Below, one piece after another: positions 8,946 through 20,932 of a stretch of 64,000 nucleotides of DNA (position 1 is the first letter of the stretch; each line of letters opens with the position of its first letter). A model generated the notes under the pieces. That model was not told the origin of the DNA. It was given only the letters and a program-made list of their open reading frames with translations, and did no database searches. The stretch is from positions 496,885,919 through 496,949,918 of the forward strand of contig CM054058.1 of assembly GCA_028641055.1 (NCBI GenBank). The letters are read 5' to 3'. This DNA is from Alopecurus myosuroides (Eukaryota; Streptophyta; Magnoliopsida; Poales; Poaceae). Both the position numbers and the translations under genes were made by a program.

Positions 8946-10994
8946 GCAGGTGTTGTGGATTGATTAGAAAGATACTATTCAAGAGATAGGTTATTGTGTT
9001 TATTAACACTATCTTTGATGCTCAAAGTGACAGGGTTGGGGTGTTCGCTGACGGGAACGTGAACTTTAAGGTGTGCTTGTGTAGTCCTACACGATTCTCA
9101 TACTACTTGATTCACTAGAAACGATTTCCGAGCTATGTCTTTCATGCATGTTATTAGAGGAAGTATCATGTGTTTAATTATGTTAATGTTGTCGAGGGTT
9201 GCCACTACTGAAAGTATGATCCCTAGGCCTTGTTTTCTACCATTGCTATATCGTTTTCTCTCTATTTTACTACTTGGTTGCTTGCAGCCATTTTTATTAC
9301 AGATTTACAAAACCTTGTTTTACCACGCATATTACTCATATTTTATCATATCTTCGCTGAACTAGCGCACCTATACAACTGAAAATTGTATTATGTGTGT
9401 TGAGGGCGTGATGTCTACGCACGCTTCTATTCTTGTAGACAGTGTTGGGCCTCCAAATGCAGAGGTTTGTAGAACAGCAAAGAGTTTCTCTTAAGTGGAT
9501 CACCCAAGGATTATCGAACTCAGGGAGGTAGAGGTCAAAGATATCCCTCTCAAGCAACCCTGCAATCAAGATACAAGAAGTATCTTGTGTCCCCAACACA
9601 CCTTATACAATTGTAAGTTGTATAGGTGCACTAGTTCGGTGAAGAGAGAGTAAAATGCAAGTAATATGGATGATAATAAGTGATAATAGCAATTTGAAAT
9701 AAAAATGGCAGCAAGCAAACATGTAGTAGAACAGGCGGAAAACGGTGTTTCAATGCTTGGAAATAAGGCCTAGGGATCCTACTTTCACTAGTGGACACTC
9801 TCAACAATGATCACATAATTGAATAACTAAATATCTTCTCTTCACTATGCTACTCTTAACCACTCTCCGGTCGAATAACAACACCAATCCATGTGTCGGG
9901 CTTTAACATCACTCCTCACAGTAAGCACTTTCCGAACTAAGTAATCCTCATGCTATCACCATGGGACCCAGATGGTTCCACGCAAACACCAAAATTTCAT
10001 AGGGTTATCCAACACAAAATATAAATATAATGCTAAACCACACGGTGGACACACTATCACCTTTACACGTGATCAAAGTGTTTACGGAGATCTCATAACA
10101 AAAACCACTTGAGTAGCATAATAGATGAAGAATAATATCTACGAATTCAACTTGATTACAAAGCTCACGATCACATATAGATCACAGCATGGGAGAGAGA
10201 TGTGAACCACATAGCTATCAGTAGAGCCCTCAGCCCGGGGGGGAGAACTACTCCCTCATCATCATAGGAGACATCAACGGCGACGGAGATGGCTTCCGGG
10301 GGCACTTCCCCATCCTGGCAGGGTGCCAGAACAGAGATCTGTCCCCCGAAACTTGTCAGCGGCGGCGGCGGAGCTACGGATGTATTTTGTGGAAAAGGCC
10401 GATTCTCCTAGGGTTTATGCATCGGGGGGATTATATAGGCGAAAGGGCAATGTCGGTGGGCGCTCGAGGGGCCCACACCACCCCTGGCGCGGCCAGGGGC
10501 TAGCCCGCGCGGAGGCATGGTGTGGGGGCTCTAGGACCCCCCCCCCTCCAGGTCTTCTTTGGACTTCCGGGACGTGTCGGGAATTCTAAGACTTCTGTCT
10601 TTTGAATCATCCAATTCCGAGAATATTTCGAGAACAACTTTTCTGAAACTAAAAACAACAGAAAACAGGAAGTGACTCTGTGGCATCTTGTCAATAGGTT
10701 AGTCCCGATAAATCGATAAAAATGACATAAAGTGTAAGGAAAACATGTGGGAAACAATAAGAAAACAACATGGAACATCAGAAATTAAGGATACGTTTAT
10801 GACGTATCAGGACACAAGAGAATTCACCTTTTGTTCATTATAACTTTTGTTAAGTGCTTCTCAGGTGTGGCTGAATTGACAACTCAGGTGATGAGGCTTA
10901 TAGTTATTCTTTGACTCCCCTTGTGTCGAATCAATAAATTGGGTTATACTAACCCTCGAAATTAATCACGATCCCCTGCAGTTGTGGGTTATCA
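8946..10994 (+). mobile_element. 5' LTR remnant of element II, split by solo LTR S1
   Basis: Matches the 3' LTR from about 21812 to its end. Shared blocks include GTTGTGGATTGATTAGAAAG, the CAAAGTGACAGGGTTGGGG block and CTTTGACTCCCCTTGTGTCG. About 880 bp of LTR start are missing. It ends GGGTTATCA at 10994. Confidence 0.8.
9409..10809 (-). mobile_element. Solo LTR S1, same family as elements I and III
   Basis: A full LTR of 1401 bp in reverse orientation. On the + strand it starts TGATGTCTACGC and ends ACGTATCA; on its own strand it runs TGATACGT...GACATCA. The flanking pentamers GGGCG (9404-9408) and GGACA (10810-10814) differ by two transitions and fit a decayed 5-bp duplication. The sister LTR of element II (around 22270) reads through here without the insert. 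No internal region remains, so it probably arose by LTR-LTR recombination. Confidence 0.85.
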
Positions 10995-11005
10995 AGACTG
11001 TTTTC

Positions 11006-11023
11006 TGGCGCCGTTGTCGGGGA
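11006..11023 (+). other. Primer binding site of element II
   Basis: TGGCGCCGTTGTCGGGGA, eleven bases behind the LTR end at 10994. It differs by one base from the tRNA-Asp-type site TGGCGCCGTTGCCGGGGA. Confidence 0.85.
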
Positions 11024-11107
11024 GCATAGATTTATCTATAAGTTCATTTCGGAAGTTTACTCTTAGTTTTGACTTGTTTCTTGTTTTTATTTTACTAGTT
11101 AAGACTA

Positions 11108-11482
11108 ATGCAAAACAACAAAAATATGAGAGAGGTTTATAATATATATCTTGAGTTAGGACATGAAGTGTTTGAAGAGAAACTTAAAAAACCTATGGAA
11201 CTTTATTTGCATGCTAGTAGCAATGTTATTAGTATGAATTATTTGAACACCATTATTGCTAATTCTATGAAAAAATTTAAGCTTGGGGAAGTGGGTTTTG
11301 ATGTGCATGATATTTTTAGATCCCCAAGCATGGAGGAGAAAAATTACTTTGATGATACTATGCCTCCAATACATCATAATTACAATGATGAATATGATCT
11401 TTTCAGTCCAACTACTATTGAGGAGAAAATTTCTTGTAATTATAATATTCCTCCTATTTATTATGATTATAATGATAGCTAA
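11108..11482 (+). pseudogene. Small ORF of element II, truncated by a stop codon
   Basis: 124 codons, homologous to the ORFs of element I (15219) and element III. Common segments are NNKNMREVYN, LELGHEVFE, KKPMELYLHA and repeats of the YDLFSP..IEE type. At 11480-11482 a TAA stands where element I reads through, and the same frame continues open behind it (FAEFAPTAIKENDYAYV). The protein is acidic with tyrosine/aspartate-rich repeats and has no match to gag, pol or envelope domains that I can recognise. Its function is unknown. Confidence 0.75.
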
Positions 11483-12315
11483 TTTGCTGAATTTGCTCCC
11501 ACTGCTATTAAGGAGAATGACTATGCTTATGTGTGGAGTATTAATTCTTTTATGCATGTGGATCATGATAATAATGCTTTATGTGGTAGTTATATTGTTG
11601 ATTTTATTCATGATGCTACTGAAAGTTACTTTGAGAGAGGAAAATATGGTTGTAGGAATTTTCATGTTACCAAAACAGCTCTCTTTATGTTAAAAATTTT
11701 AAGTTGAATTTGGTCTCCCTTCCTATGCTTGCTACTTTGTGCTTGATTGATTTTTTTCTTACAATATTCCTATACATAGGAAGTGGGTTTGGCTTAAAGT
11801 TGTTTTACATTTTCCTTTGATGCTCCTTCTTATTGTGCTTCAATTCTTATTTTTTATGTGAGAATCTTTAAAATCATTATGCCTAGCTATAAGGATTTAA
11901 AGAAAAGCGCTTGTGGGAGCCAACCCACTTTGTTTTCTCATGTTTTATTTATGTTTTCTTATTTTTTTTCTTTGAGTCTTGGAAGTTTTTACATTTGTAG
12001 AAACCTCTCCTTATCCTTTTTATTTTGTTATCTGCCACAAATAACCTCTATTTGAAATAAAGTGCAATTTCTTGTTTTCTGTCCAGATTTTGCGCTTCAC
12101 CTAAAACCTTGGTTCTCTTAGCCAGAACGCGAGGAGTTTTTAATATTTTCTGGGCCCTTCCCCAGGTTGTTATCTAACTTTCATTAGTTTCAGAATTTTT
12201 TATTTGAGCTAGAGAAGTGCCTCGAAAAAATTCATCTTTACCAGTTGTTCTATTTAGATAGATTTCTACCAATATTTGCATTTGCCTCTTAATCTTTCTA
12301 ATTTTCTGTTCTCTC

Positions 12316-12338
12316 GGGGGGGGGGGGGGGGGGGGGGG
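12316..12338 (+). repeat. Homopolymer of 23 G
   Basis: An uninterrupted run of 23 guanines in the internal region of element II. The matching place in element I (about 16480) has no such run, so it expanded in this copy. Assemblies often miscount such runs. Confidence 0.9.
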
Positions 12339-13669
12339 AAGAGCCTTAAAAGAAGTTGTGACAGCAGCTAATGTTTAAATTTTGTGCTTGACTTGTGTTG
12401 AAACTGAACCGGGTGGATTTATTATTGATGCACTAACGTTGCTAATGAAGATTGAGAAATTTTTGGTGGAGGAAGTTTTCAAGTGTAGGGAGAGAAGGAT
12501 GATATGAGAAGATGAAGGATGAAAAAAAAAAGCTCAAGATTGGAGATACCCATGTCACCCCAAGACATATCCAAGAATTACAAGCGTCAAATCTTGGGGA
12601 TGCCCAAGGCATCCCCTTCTTCATCGACAAAAATATCACGTTTCTTTCAAAACACTTTTTATTCCTTCACATGATATGTCTTATTCTTGGAGTAGCATTT
12701 TATTTTTCTTTCAGTTTTGTTTTGTTTTCTTTATGTAATAAATTGTTGGATCCTAGAATTTTAGTTTGGAGAAAGACGTGCTCTGTTTTCATTGTCTAGA
12801 ACACTCTAGTTTTCGCTCTTATTGTTGTGTGAGTGTTCAGTTTTTGCTAGTATTGCGTTTGGCTCTTATTTTTCACTCGATTTTTTTTCAGAGATTTTTG
12901 TTTTGCTTCAGTTATATATGATTAGATCTCTGATCTTTAATTATTTTTTTCTTTGAAAGTTGTTTCAAATAAGTTGATTGGTGTTGGAGAAGAATAAAAT
13001 ATTTCATACTCATAGTGGTGCAATAGAAAGCTTGTTTTGACTGTGTCTTAGACTTTGGCATGCCATGTTAGATGTTATTTTAATTGTGTGCTTAGTAGTA
13101 TATGATGTATCATGACTAGTCTCATATAACTGAGAGTGCTTAATGTTCCACTGAAATTAAATCATGTGTTGTTTCCTCATATTGAAGCATGGTATCTTGA
13201 TATTCTCCTTTGATGATTTATTTGGGTTGACTTGGCGCATGCTCACACCATGTTATGACTATAAACCATTCACCTTTAGCCTTGGTGATCATTTAGTTTT
13301 TGACTTGTAATATCACTTCATGCTTTTGATTAATAATGTTTTGTCGCTATGCATGATTATTGTCGTTATTGTTCTCTAAATTGGTCGCTCCTACTAGCCT
13401 TCACCATGTACTGAGTATCAGCTCTACTCGTGCATCCAATTACCTTAAACCAAAGTTTTCCAAATGTGTCCACCATACCTACCTATATGTGGTATTTCAT
13501 CGCCAATCCAACTAAATTGGTTGTGTGCTACCTTTAAACTTTCAAAATTATTAAACCTTGTTTTGTGTTCCTATTTTAGCTCATGAGTAAGTAGTTTAAA
13601 GTTGGTCATATCTCATGTCAAGCGAGCTTCTTCTCACTTATTTCACCCAATGAGTATGGAATATGTGCT

Positions 13670-15079
13670 TGATACGTCATAAACGTATCCCTAATTTCTG
13701 ATGTTCCATGTTGTTTTCATGTTGTTTCCCACATGTTTTCCTTACACTTTATGCCATTTTTATCGATTTTCCGGACTAACCTATTGACAAGATGCCACGG
13801 AGCCAGTTCCCTGTTTTCTGCTGTTTTAAGTTTTAGAAAAGTTGTTCTGCAAATATTCTCGGAATTGGAAAATTCGAAAGCCATAAGTCTTATAAGTCCC
13901 GGATGCTTCCAGAAGTCCCGAAGAGCCCCGGAGGGGGGCCACAGGGTGGCCACACCATGGGGTGGCGCGGGTCCCCCCTGGCCGCGCCACCTAGGGGTGT
14001 GGGCCCCCTAGCCACCCCCCGGCATCGCCCTTTCGCCTATTTATACTCCCCCTAGGGAAAACCCTAAATAGATCGACCTTTTTCGCAAAATACATCCGTA
14101 GCTACGCCGCCGCCACCGACAAGTTTTGGGGGACAGATCTCTGTTCTGGCACCCTGCCGGGACGGGGAAGTGCCCCCGGAAGCCATCTCCATCGACTCCA
14201 CCGCCATCTCCATCGTCGTTGCTGTCTCCTAAGATGAGGAGGGAGTAGTTCTCCCTCGAGGCTGAGGGCTCTACCGGTAGCTATGTGGTTCATCTCTCTC
14301 TCCCATGGTGTGACCTATATGTCATCATGAGCTTTGTAATCTATTTGAATTCATAGATATTATTCTTCATCTAATATGCTACTCAACTGGTTTTTGTTAT
14401 GAGATCTCCGTAAACACTTTGATCATGGTGTAAAGGTGACAGTGTGTGCACCGTGTGGTTTATCATTATATTTATATTTTGTGTTGGATAACCCTATGAA
14501 ATTGTGGTGTTTGCGTGGTAGCATCTGGGTCCCATGGTAATAGCGTGGGGGTTACTTAGTCGGGAAAGTGCTTACTCTGAGGAGTGTTGTTAAAGCCCTA
14601 CGCATGGATTGGTGTTGTTATTCGACCGGAGAGTGGTTTGGAGTAGCATAGTGAAGAGATGGTATTTATTAATTCAATTATGTTTTAATTGTTGAGAGTG
14701 TCCACTAGTGAAAGTAGGAGCCCTGGGCCTTATTTCCAAGCATTGAAACACCGTTTTCCGCATGTTCTGCTACATGTTTGCTTGCGGCCATTTTTATTTC
14801 AGATTGCTATTATCACTTATTATCATCCATATTATTTGCATTTTACTCTCTCTTCTGAACTAGTGCACCTATATACCTAATATTGGGTGTGTTGGGGACA
14901 CAAGAGACTTCTTGTATCTTAATTGCAGGGTTGTTTGAGAGGGATATCTTTGACCTCTACGTCCCTGAGTTCGATAAACCTTGGGTTATCCACTTAAGGG
15001 AAACTTGATGCTGTTCTACAAACCTCTGCACTTGGAGGCCGAACACTGTCTAGAAGAATAGAAGCGTGTGTAGACATCA
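13670..15079 (+). mobile_element. 5' LTR of element I
   Basis: 1410 bp, TG...CA. It holds a GC-rich section followed by TATTTATA at 14038-14045 and the shared GTTCTGGCACCCTGCCGG module at 14143-14160. Confidence 0.92.
14038..14045 (+). promoter_or_regulatory. TATA box in the LTR of element I
   Basis: TATTTATA follows a CGCC run and is kept in the 3' LTR at 19019-19026. Its position between the GC-rich part and the conserved leader module fits an LTR core promoter. Inferred from sequence only. Confidence 0.55.
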
Positions 15080-15089
15080 AGCTCTTTTC

Positions 15090-15106
15090 TGGCGCCGTTG
15101 CCGGGA
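15090..15106 (+). other. Primer binding site of element I
   Basis: TGGCGCCGTTGCCGGGA, ten bases after the 5' LTR end; tRNA-Asp type. Confidence 0.88.
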
Positions 15107-15218
15107 GGTAAGGTAAAAGGTACTCACATCCTCGGGTGTGAGTGCTCGAAGTTATTTCCTTTAGATCCTGCAATTATGTCTTTTTGTTTCTTGTTTTTAT
15201 TTTCACTAGTTAGGCTTA

Positions 15219-15851
15219 ATGGAAAACAACAAAAATATGAGAGAGCTTTATAATCTTTATCTTGAGTTAGGACATGAAGTGTTTGAAGATAAAATTAAAA
15301 AACCTATGGAACTTTATTTGCATGCTAATAGCAATGTTATTAGTATCAATGCTTTGAACACTATTATTTCTAATGCTATGGAAAAGTCTAAGCTTGGGGA
15401 AGCTAGTCTTGATGAATATGATATTTTTAGTCCCCCAAGCATGGAGGAACAAATTTACTTTGATGATACTTTGCTTCGAATATATGATGATTATAATGAT
15501 TGTGGTATTCTAGTTCCACCTGTTTACAATGATGAATATGATATTTTCAGTCCACCTACAATAGAGGAAAACATTAATTATGATTACAATATTCCTCCTA
15601 TATTTAATGATTTTAGTGATGAGAATAATAATGATAGTTATTTTGTTGAATTTTCTCCCACTACTATTAACAAGAATGACTATGTTTATGTGGAGAGTAA
15701 TAATTCTTTTAGCATGTGGCTCATGATAAGAATATTTCTTGTGATAGTTATATTGTTAATTTTATTCATCATGCTACTGAAAGTTATTATGAGAGAGGGA
15801 AACATAATTTTATGCATCTCAACAATATCAAGTTTCCCCTCTTTATGTTGA
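15219..15851 (+). CDS. Small acidic ORF of element I (family-specific, function unknown)
   Basis: 210 codons from an ATG 140 bp behind the LTR. Residues 1-70 carry the family core (MRELYNLYLELGHEVFE, KKPMELYLHA, MEKSKLGEA). Residues 70-150 hold repeats around YDIFSPPSMEE and YDIFSPPTIEE, rich in Asp, Tyr and Pro. After about residue 164 the frame is shifted: elements II and III have one more T near 15711. The other frame, 15716-16045, carries the conserved C-terminal part with a long hydrophobic, potentially membrane-spanning stretch (LLCLPMLATLCFVDLFFY). The ancestral protein was thus about 275 residues. I recognise no nucleic-acid-binding zinc knuckle, protease or polymerase. Its persistence in three elements suggests a role for the element, but that is inference. 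Confidence 0.65.
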   Translation: MENNKNMRELYNLYLELGHEVFEDKIKKPMELYLHANSNVISINALNTIISNAMEKSKLGEASLDEYDIFSPPSMEEQIYFDDTLLRIYDDYNDCGILVPPVYNDEYDIFSPPTIEENINYDYNIPPIFNDFSDENNNDSYFVEFSPTTINKNDYVYVESNNSFSMWLMIRIFLVIVILLILFIMLLKVIMREGNIILCISTISSFPSLC

Positions 15852-17399
15852 AAATTTTGAAGTTGCACTTACTTTGTCTTCCTATGCTAGCCACTTTGTG
15901 CTTCGTTGACTTGTTTTTCTACAAGATTATTTTGCATAGGAAGTGGGTTAGACTTAAATGTGTTTTACATTTGATTCTTGATTCTCTCTTATTGTGCTTC
16001 AACTCTTATTCTTATGTGAGCATCTTCTCAAATTATCATGCCTAGCTAAAAGGCTTTAAAGAAAAGCACTTCTTGGGAGATAACCCATGTTTTTTATTTT
16101 TTCATTGTTTTTCTCTGTTTTGTTTGAGTCAAGTGGTTGTATACTTCTGTAGAAACTCCTTTGTATCTTTATTTTCATGTTTTAGTAGTGCCAAGTAAAG
16201 TTTCTGACGAAAGTTGGAGTTGGTTTTCGGATTTCTGCACAGAAAATAGATTTCTGTTGTCCACCGTAAAACATCATATAAAATCTTGGAAGATCAGAAT
16301 GATCTAAAATGTTTTTTGCTTATTCCTCAGCTAATTACACAACTTTTCTTAGTTGGCCACTTTTTGATTTGAGCAACAGAAGATTTTTGAAAAAAAAATC
16401 ATCTTTACCTGCTATCCTGTTTTGACAGATTTCTGCCAATAATTGCATTTGCCTCTTAATTTCTTTCTTTTGGTGTTCTTTGGAGAAAAAGAGTTTTAAA
16501 AGAAGTTGTGACAGTAGCTGATGTGTTTATGAGTGTTAGGCTTGTGTTGAAACTGAACCAGGTGAATTTATTATTTTGATTGCACTAATGTTGCTAATAA
16601 AGATTGCGAGAAGTTTGGTGTGAAGGAAGTTTTCAAGGGTCAAGAGAAGAGGATGATATGATGTGATCAAGAAGAGTGAAGAGACTAAGCTTGGGGATGC
16701 CCCGGTGGTAAATCCCAGCAAATTCCAAGAAGACTCAAGCGTCTAAGCTTGGGGATGCCCAAGGCATCCCCTTCTTCATCAACAATTTATCAGGTCACTT
16801 CTAGTGAAACTATATTTTTATTCAGTCACATCTTATGTGCTTTACTTGGAGCGTCTGTTATTTTTTGCTTTCATTTTGTTTAGTTTTCTTTGCTGTAATA
16901 AATAGTTGGATCTTATCATACTTGTGTGGGAGAGAGACACGCTCCGTTTTCATTGCTTAGAACACTCTAGTTTTCATTCTTATTGTTCTGTGAGTGTTCA
17001 CTTTTTGCTAGTACTGCGTTTAGCCTTTGTTTTCATGCATCTCTTATTCAGAGTTGTTGGTTTTAGTAGTTTTATGTGAGTACTCTCATGTTTTTGCTGT
17101 AGCATGTAGAGAATTTTTGTTAAAACATATTTTGTATGGTGCTTGTTGGGAAAAGAAACTGCTGCTTGAAGTAGAATTTTTAATAGTGCAAGTGGAAGCT
17201 TGTATAGACTGTGGCTAGAACTTTTTCATGCCATGCTAAATGTTATTTTAGTTTTAAAGCCTTATGGTTATTGAGTAGCATGAATAGCCTCAAATAGCTG
17301 AGAGTGTTTAATATGTCATTGAAAGATTCATGAGTTGTCCTTGTCATAGTAAAGCATATCAATTTATGGTATTCTCTTTCGAATGTTTTATTTGGTTGA

Positions 17400-18230
17400 C
17401 TTGGCGCATGCTCACACCATGTTTATGACTATGAGCCAGTCACGAATAGCCTCCATGAACACTTAGTTTTTGAGCTTGTGATACCGCTTATGCTTTAATT
17501 AATGATGCTTATGTCGATGTGCATGATTATGGCTCTTATGCTCTCTTGATTTGTCGCTCCCTGTCTATGGCTAGCCTTCACTTGTACTTAGTATGGAATT
17601 CTACTCGTGCATCCAACTCCCTAAAACCAAAGTTTCCCATTGTGTACACCATACCTACCTACATGTGGTATTTAACTGCCATTCCAAGTAAATTGCTCAT
17701 GTGCTAGCTTTAAAACTTTCTAAAAATTCTTCCTGTTTTGTGCCCCTGTTTTAACTCATGAGGACGTAAATAGAGAATGTTTATCTCACTTGTTGATTAG
17801 ATTTCACACCCTGGACTAGTGGCTTCATCCGCTTATCCAAATGATAGAAGAGCTCGCAGCGGGTGCCCAGCCCCAAATTAATACAAATAAATTCTCTTCA
17901 CTATTTTTGCCCCTGATTTACCAGTCAAAGCATAATTGTGTAAACAAAAGAGAAAGAGGGATGACCTTCTACACCAGTTGCGTCCTTCACAATGGGAGAC
18001 GCTCTTGTGAATCCAGTTGGCTTGTGACGTACTGTATTGTCTGTTTACCATTCGTTGACATAAGTATACACCTCTCTTAAAAAATGTTTTCAATATCTCT
18101 GTTTAATAAAATAAAAAGATCTAGCACATGAGTGATCCCTGCTTCCCTCTGCGAAGGGCCTTTCTTTTACTTTTATATTGATTCTTCATCTTCTAACTTT
18201 ATGCACAGTTGAGAGAGCATTTTTTTCATT
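17400..18230 (+). repeat. Non-coding 3' internal block shared by elements I, II and IV
   Basis: Element IV carries the same block in reverse at about 58600-59400. Element II has part of it at about 20230-20500. Conserved pieces are ATTTCACACCCTGGACTAGT, GAAAGAGGGATGACCTTCTA and CCCTGCTTCCCTCTGCGAAG. No ORF explains this conservation. Confidence 0.75.
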
Positions 18231-18661
18231 CTGAGTTCTATGTGCATTTGTCCCATAAACATCAATAATTACTTCATGATGTGATATTATTTGTTCTTAA
18301 ATTATTTGTTCTAGTCTTCCTCATGAACTTTGAAAGTGTCCTGACATTTATTTTTTGTCCCACTCTTAAGGACTAGCGAAATACCACTTTGCCATGATTT
18401 CTCTATACCTGAAACAAACGTTTATCTTTCTTTGCATTATTATCCATGATCCTTTATTTAATATACTCTTCATGATGAAAAGTGATTGCTATGCTTTATT
18501 ATTAAAGTTCTATTTATCATGTTTGTGTTTGAAGTTCTATGATCTCAGCGTACATATGCTTTTACATTATAATGATCAAGTTTATGATAGTAACATGTCA
18601 CCTCAGATTCTTTTATCGTTTACCTACTCGAGGAAGAGTAGGAACTAAGCTTGGGGATGCT

Positions 18662-20069
18662 TGATACGTCATAAACGTATCCCTAATTTCTGATGTTCCA
18701 TGTTGTTTCCCACATGTTTTCCTTACACTTTGTGTCATTTTTTATCGATTTTACGGACTAACCTATTGACAAGATGCCACAAAACCAGCTCCCTGTTTTC
18801 TGATGTTTTTAGTTTCAGAAAAGTTGTTCTGGAAATATTCTCGGAATTGAAAATTTTGAAAGCCAGAAGTCTTAGAACTCCCAGATGCTTCTAAAAGTCC
18901 CAAAGAGCCCCGGAGGGGGGCCACAGGGCGCCACACCATGGGGTGGCGCGGGTCCCCCTGGCCGCGCCACCTAGGGGTGTGGCCCCCCATGGACACCCCC
19001 CGGCATCGCCCTCTCGCCTATTTATACTCCCCCGAGGGAAAACACTAAATAGATCGACCTTTTTCGCAAAATACATCCGTAGCTCCGCCGCCGCCACCGA
19101 CAAGTTTCGGGGGACAGATCTCTGTTCTGGCACCCTTTCGGGACGGGGAAGTGCCTCCGGAAGCCATCTCCATCGACTCTACCACCATATCCATCGCCGT
19201 TGTTGTATCCTATGATGAGGAGGGAGTAGTTCTCCCCCGAGGATGAGGGCTCTACCGGTAGCTATGTGGTTCATCTCTCTCTCCCATGGTGTGATCTATA
19301 TGTGATCGTGAGCTTTGTAATCTAGTTGAATTCATAGATATTATTCTTCATCTATTATGCTACTCAAGTGGTTTTTGTTATGAGATCTCCGTAAACACTT
19401 TGATCACGGTGTAAAGGTGACAGTGTGTGCACCGTGTGGTTTAGCATTATATTTATATTTTGTGTTGGATAACCCTATGAAATTGTGGTGTTTGTGTGGA
19501 ACCATCTGGGTCCCATGGCGATAGCGTGGGGGTTACTTAGTTGGGAAAGTGCTTACTCTGAGGAGTGTTGTTATAGCCCTACGCATGAATTGGTGTTGTT
19601 ATTCGACCGGAGAGTGGTTTGGAGTAGCATAGTGAAGAGATGGTATTTATTAATTCAATTATGTTTTGATTGTTGAGAGTGTCCACTAGTGAATGTAGGA
19701 GCCCTAGGCCTTATTTCCAAGCATTGAAACACCATTTTCTGCCTGTTCTGCTACATGTTTGCTTGCTACCATTTTTATTTTAGATTGTTATTATCACTTA
19801 TTATCATCCATATTACTTGCATTTTACTCTCTCTTCGCCGAACTAGTGCACCTATATACCTGACAAGTATATTGGGTGTGTTGGGGAGACAAGAGACTTC
19901 TTGTATCTTAATTGTATGGTTGTTTGATAGGGATATCTTTGACCTCTACCTCCCTGAGTTCGATAAACCTTGGGTTGATCCACTTAAGGGAAACTTGCTG
20001 TTGTTCTACAAACCTCTGCACTTGGAGGCCCAACACTGTCTACAAGAATAGAAGCATGCGGAGACATCA
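18662..20069 (+). mobile_element. 3' LTR of element I
   Basis: 1408 bp, closely similar to the 5' LTR. It is preceded by a purine-rich AAGCTTGGGGATGC tract at about 18647-18660 that fits a polypurine tract. Confidence 0.92.
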
Positions 20070-20917
20070 GTGCTCATCTAAATTTGCTGAGAGCTGGTGC
20101 CAAATAATATGAACTCAAATAATATAAAAGGCACTTCCCCACGGATTGATGAATATTGTTGGGCACATGTGGATACGGCTAGCCCTGGTTTGTGTAAGGC
20201 AAGGTGGAGGGTAGTGCCAATCATAAGAAAAAATTCTAGTGGAAACCGCTCTCAAAAGTCTAAACAATTTTCTTGACATGGGTAATGACACGTTTTTCAT
20301 TACTATTCGTTGACATAGACATACACCTATCTCAAAATTATATTTCCAGTACCTCTGTTTTATTAATAAAAAGCTCTAACGCATGAGTAATCCCTGCTTC
20401 CCTCTGCGAAGGGTCTTTCTTTTACTTTTAAGCCGAGTCTTTACCTTCTTGCTTTATGCATGAGTTAAGAGAGCATAGTTGTCATTCTCAGTATAATGTG
20501 CATAGTATCAAAATTTATTATTGATTGATTCGTGATTATGGTATTGCTTGCACTCAAACTATTTGTATCTAGACACCCTTTGATATTTTAATGTGTCTTA
20601 GCAACTATGTTTTGCTATTCAACGAAGCAAAAGTTGGATACCACTTTATTATGTTTCTATTTATGATTGAAACAAACGTATCACTTTCAATGCATTATAA
20701 CTCATTTTTGTTTATTTGTGTTACTTTTCATGTGCAACATATTTGCTAAGTTTACATTGGTTCAAATAATGTTTGTCATGCCTTTGTTAAAGTGCTTTGA
20801 TCTCAGCTTACAATGCTTTTACATATCGTTGATCGAGATTGTGTTGGATGCATGTCATCTCAAATATTATTTTGTTATCACTTACCTACTCGAGGACGAG
20901 CAGGAGTCAAGATTGGG

Positions 20918-20932
20918 GGTGCTGATACATCA
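20918..20932 (+). other. Polypurine tract of element II
   Basis: AAGATTGGGGGTGC directly before the TGATACATC start of the 3' LTR. Confidence 0.65.

Larger units (their letters stand above)
13670..20069 (+). mobile_element. Element I: complete non-autonomous LTR retrotransposon, 6.4 kb
   Basis: LTRs at 13670-15079 and 18662-20069 both run from TGATACGTC to GACATCA and are closely similar. The pentamer GTGCT at 13665-13669 and 20070-20074 is a perfect target duplication. The primer site is TGGCGCCGTTGCCGGGA at 15090. The 3.6-kb interior has one ORF near its 5' end and long non-coding sequence after it, with no gag-pol that I can recognise. It is inserted in the internal region of element II. 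Family assignment to a Gypsy (Athila/Tat-type) derivative rests on the primer site. Confidence 0.92.

Noticed and set aside
13670..20069. Element I as an autonomous retrotransposon
   Set aside because: No frame of useful length with reverse transcriptase, integrase or protease motifs on either strand of the interior.
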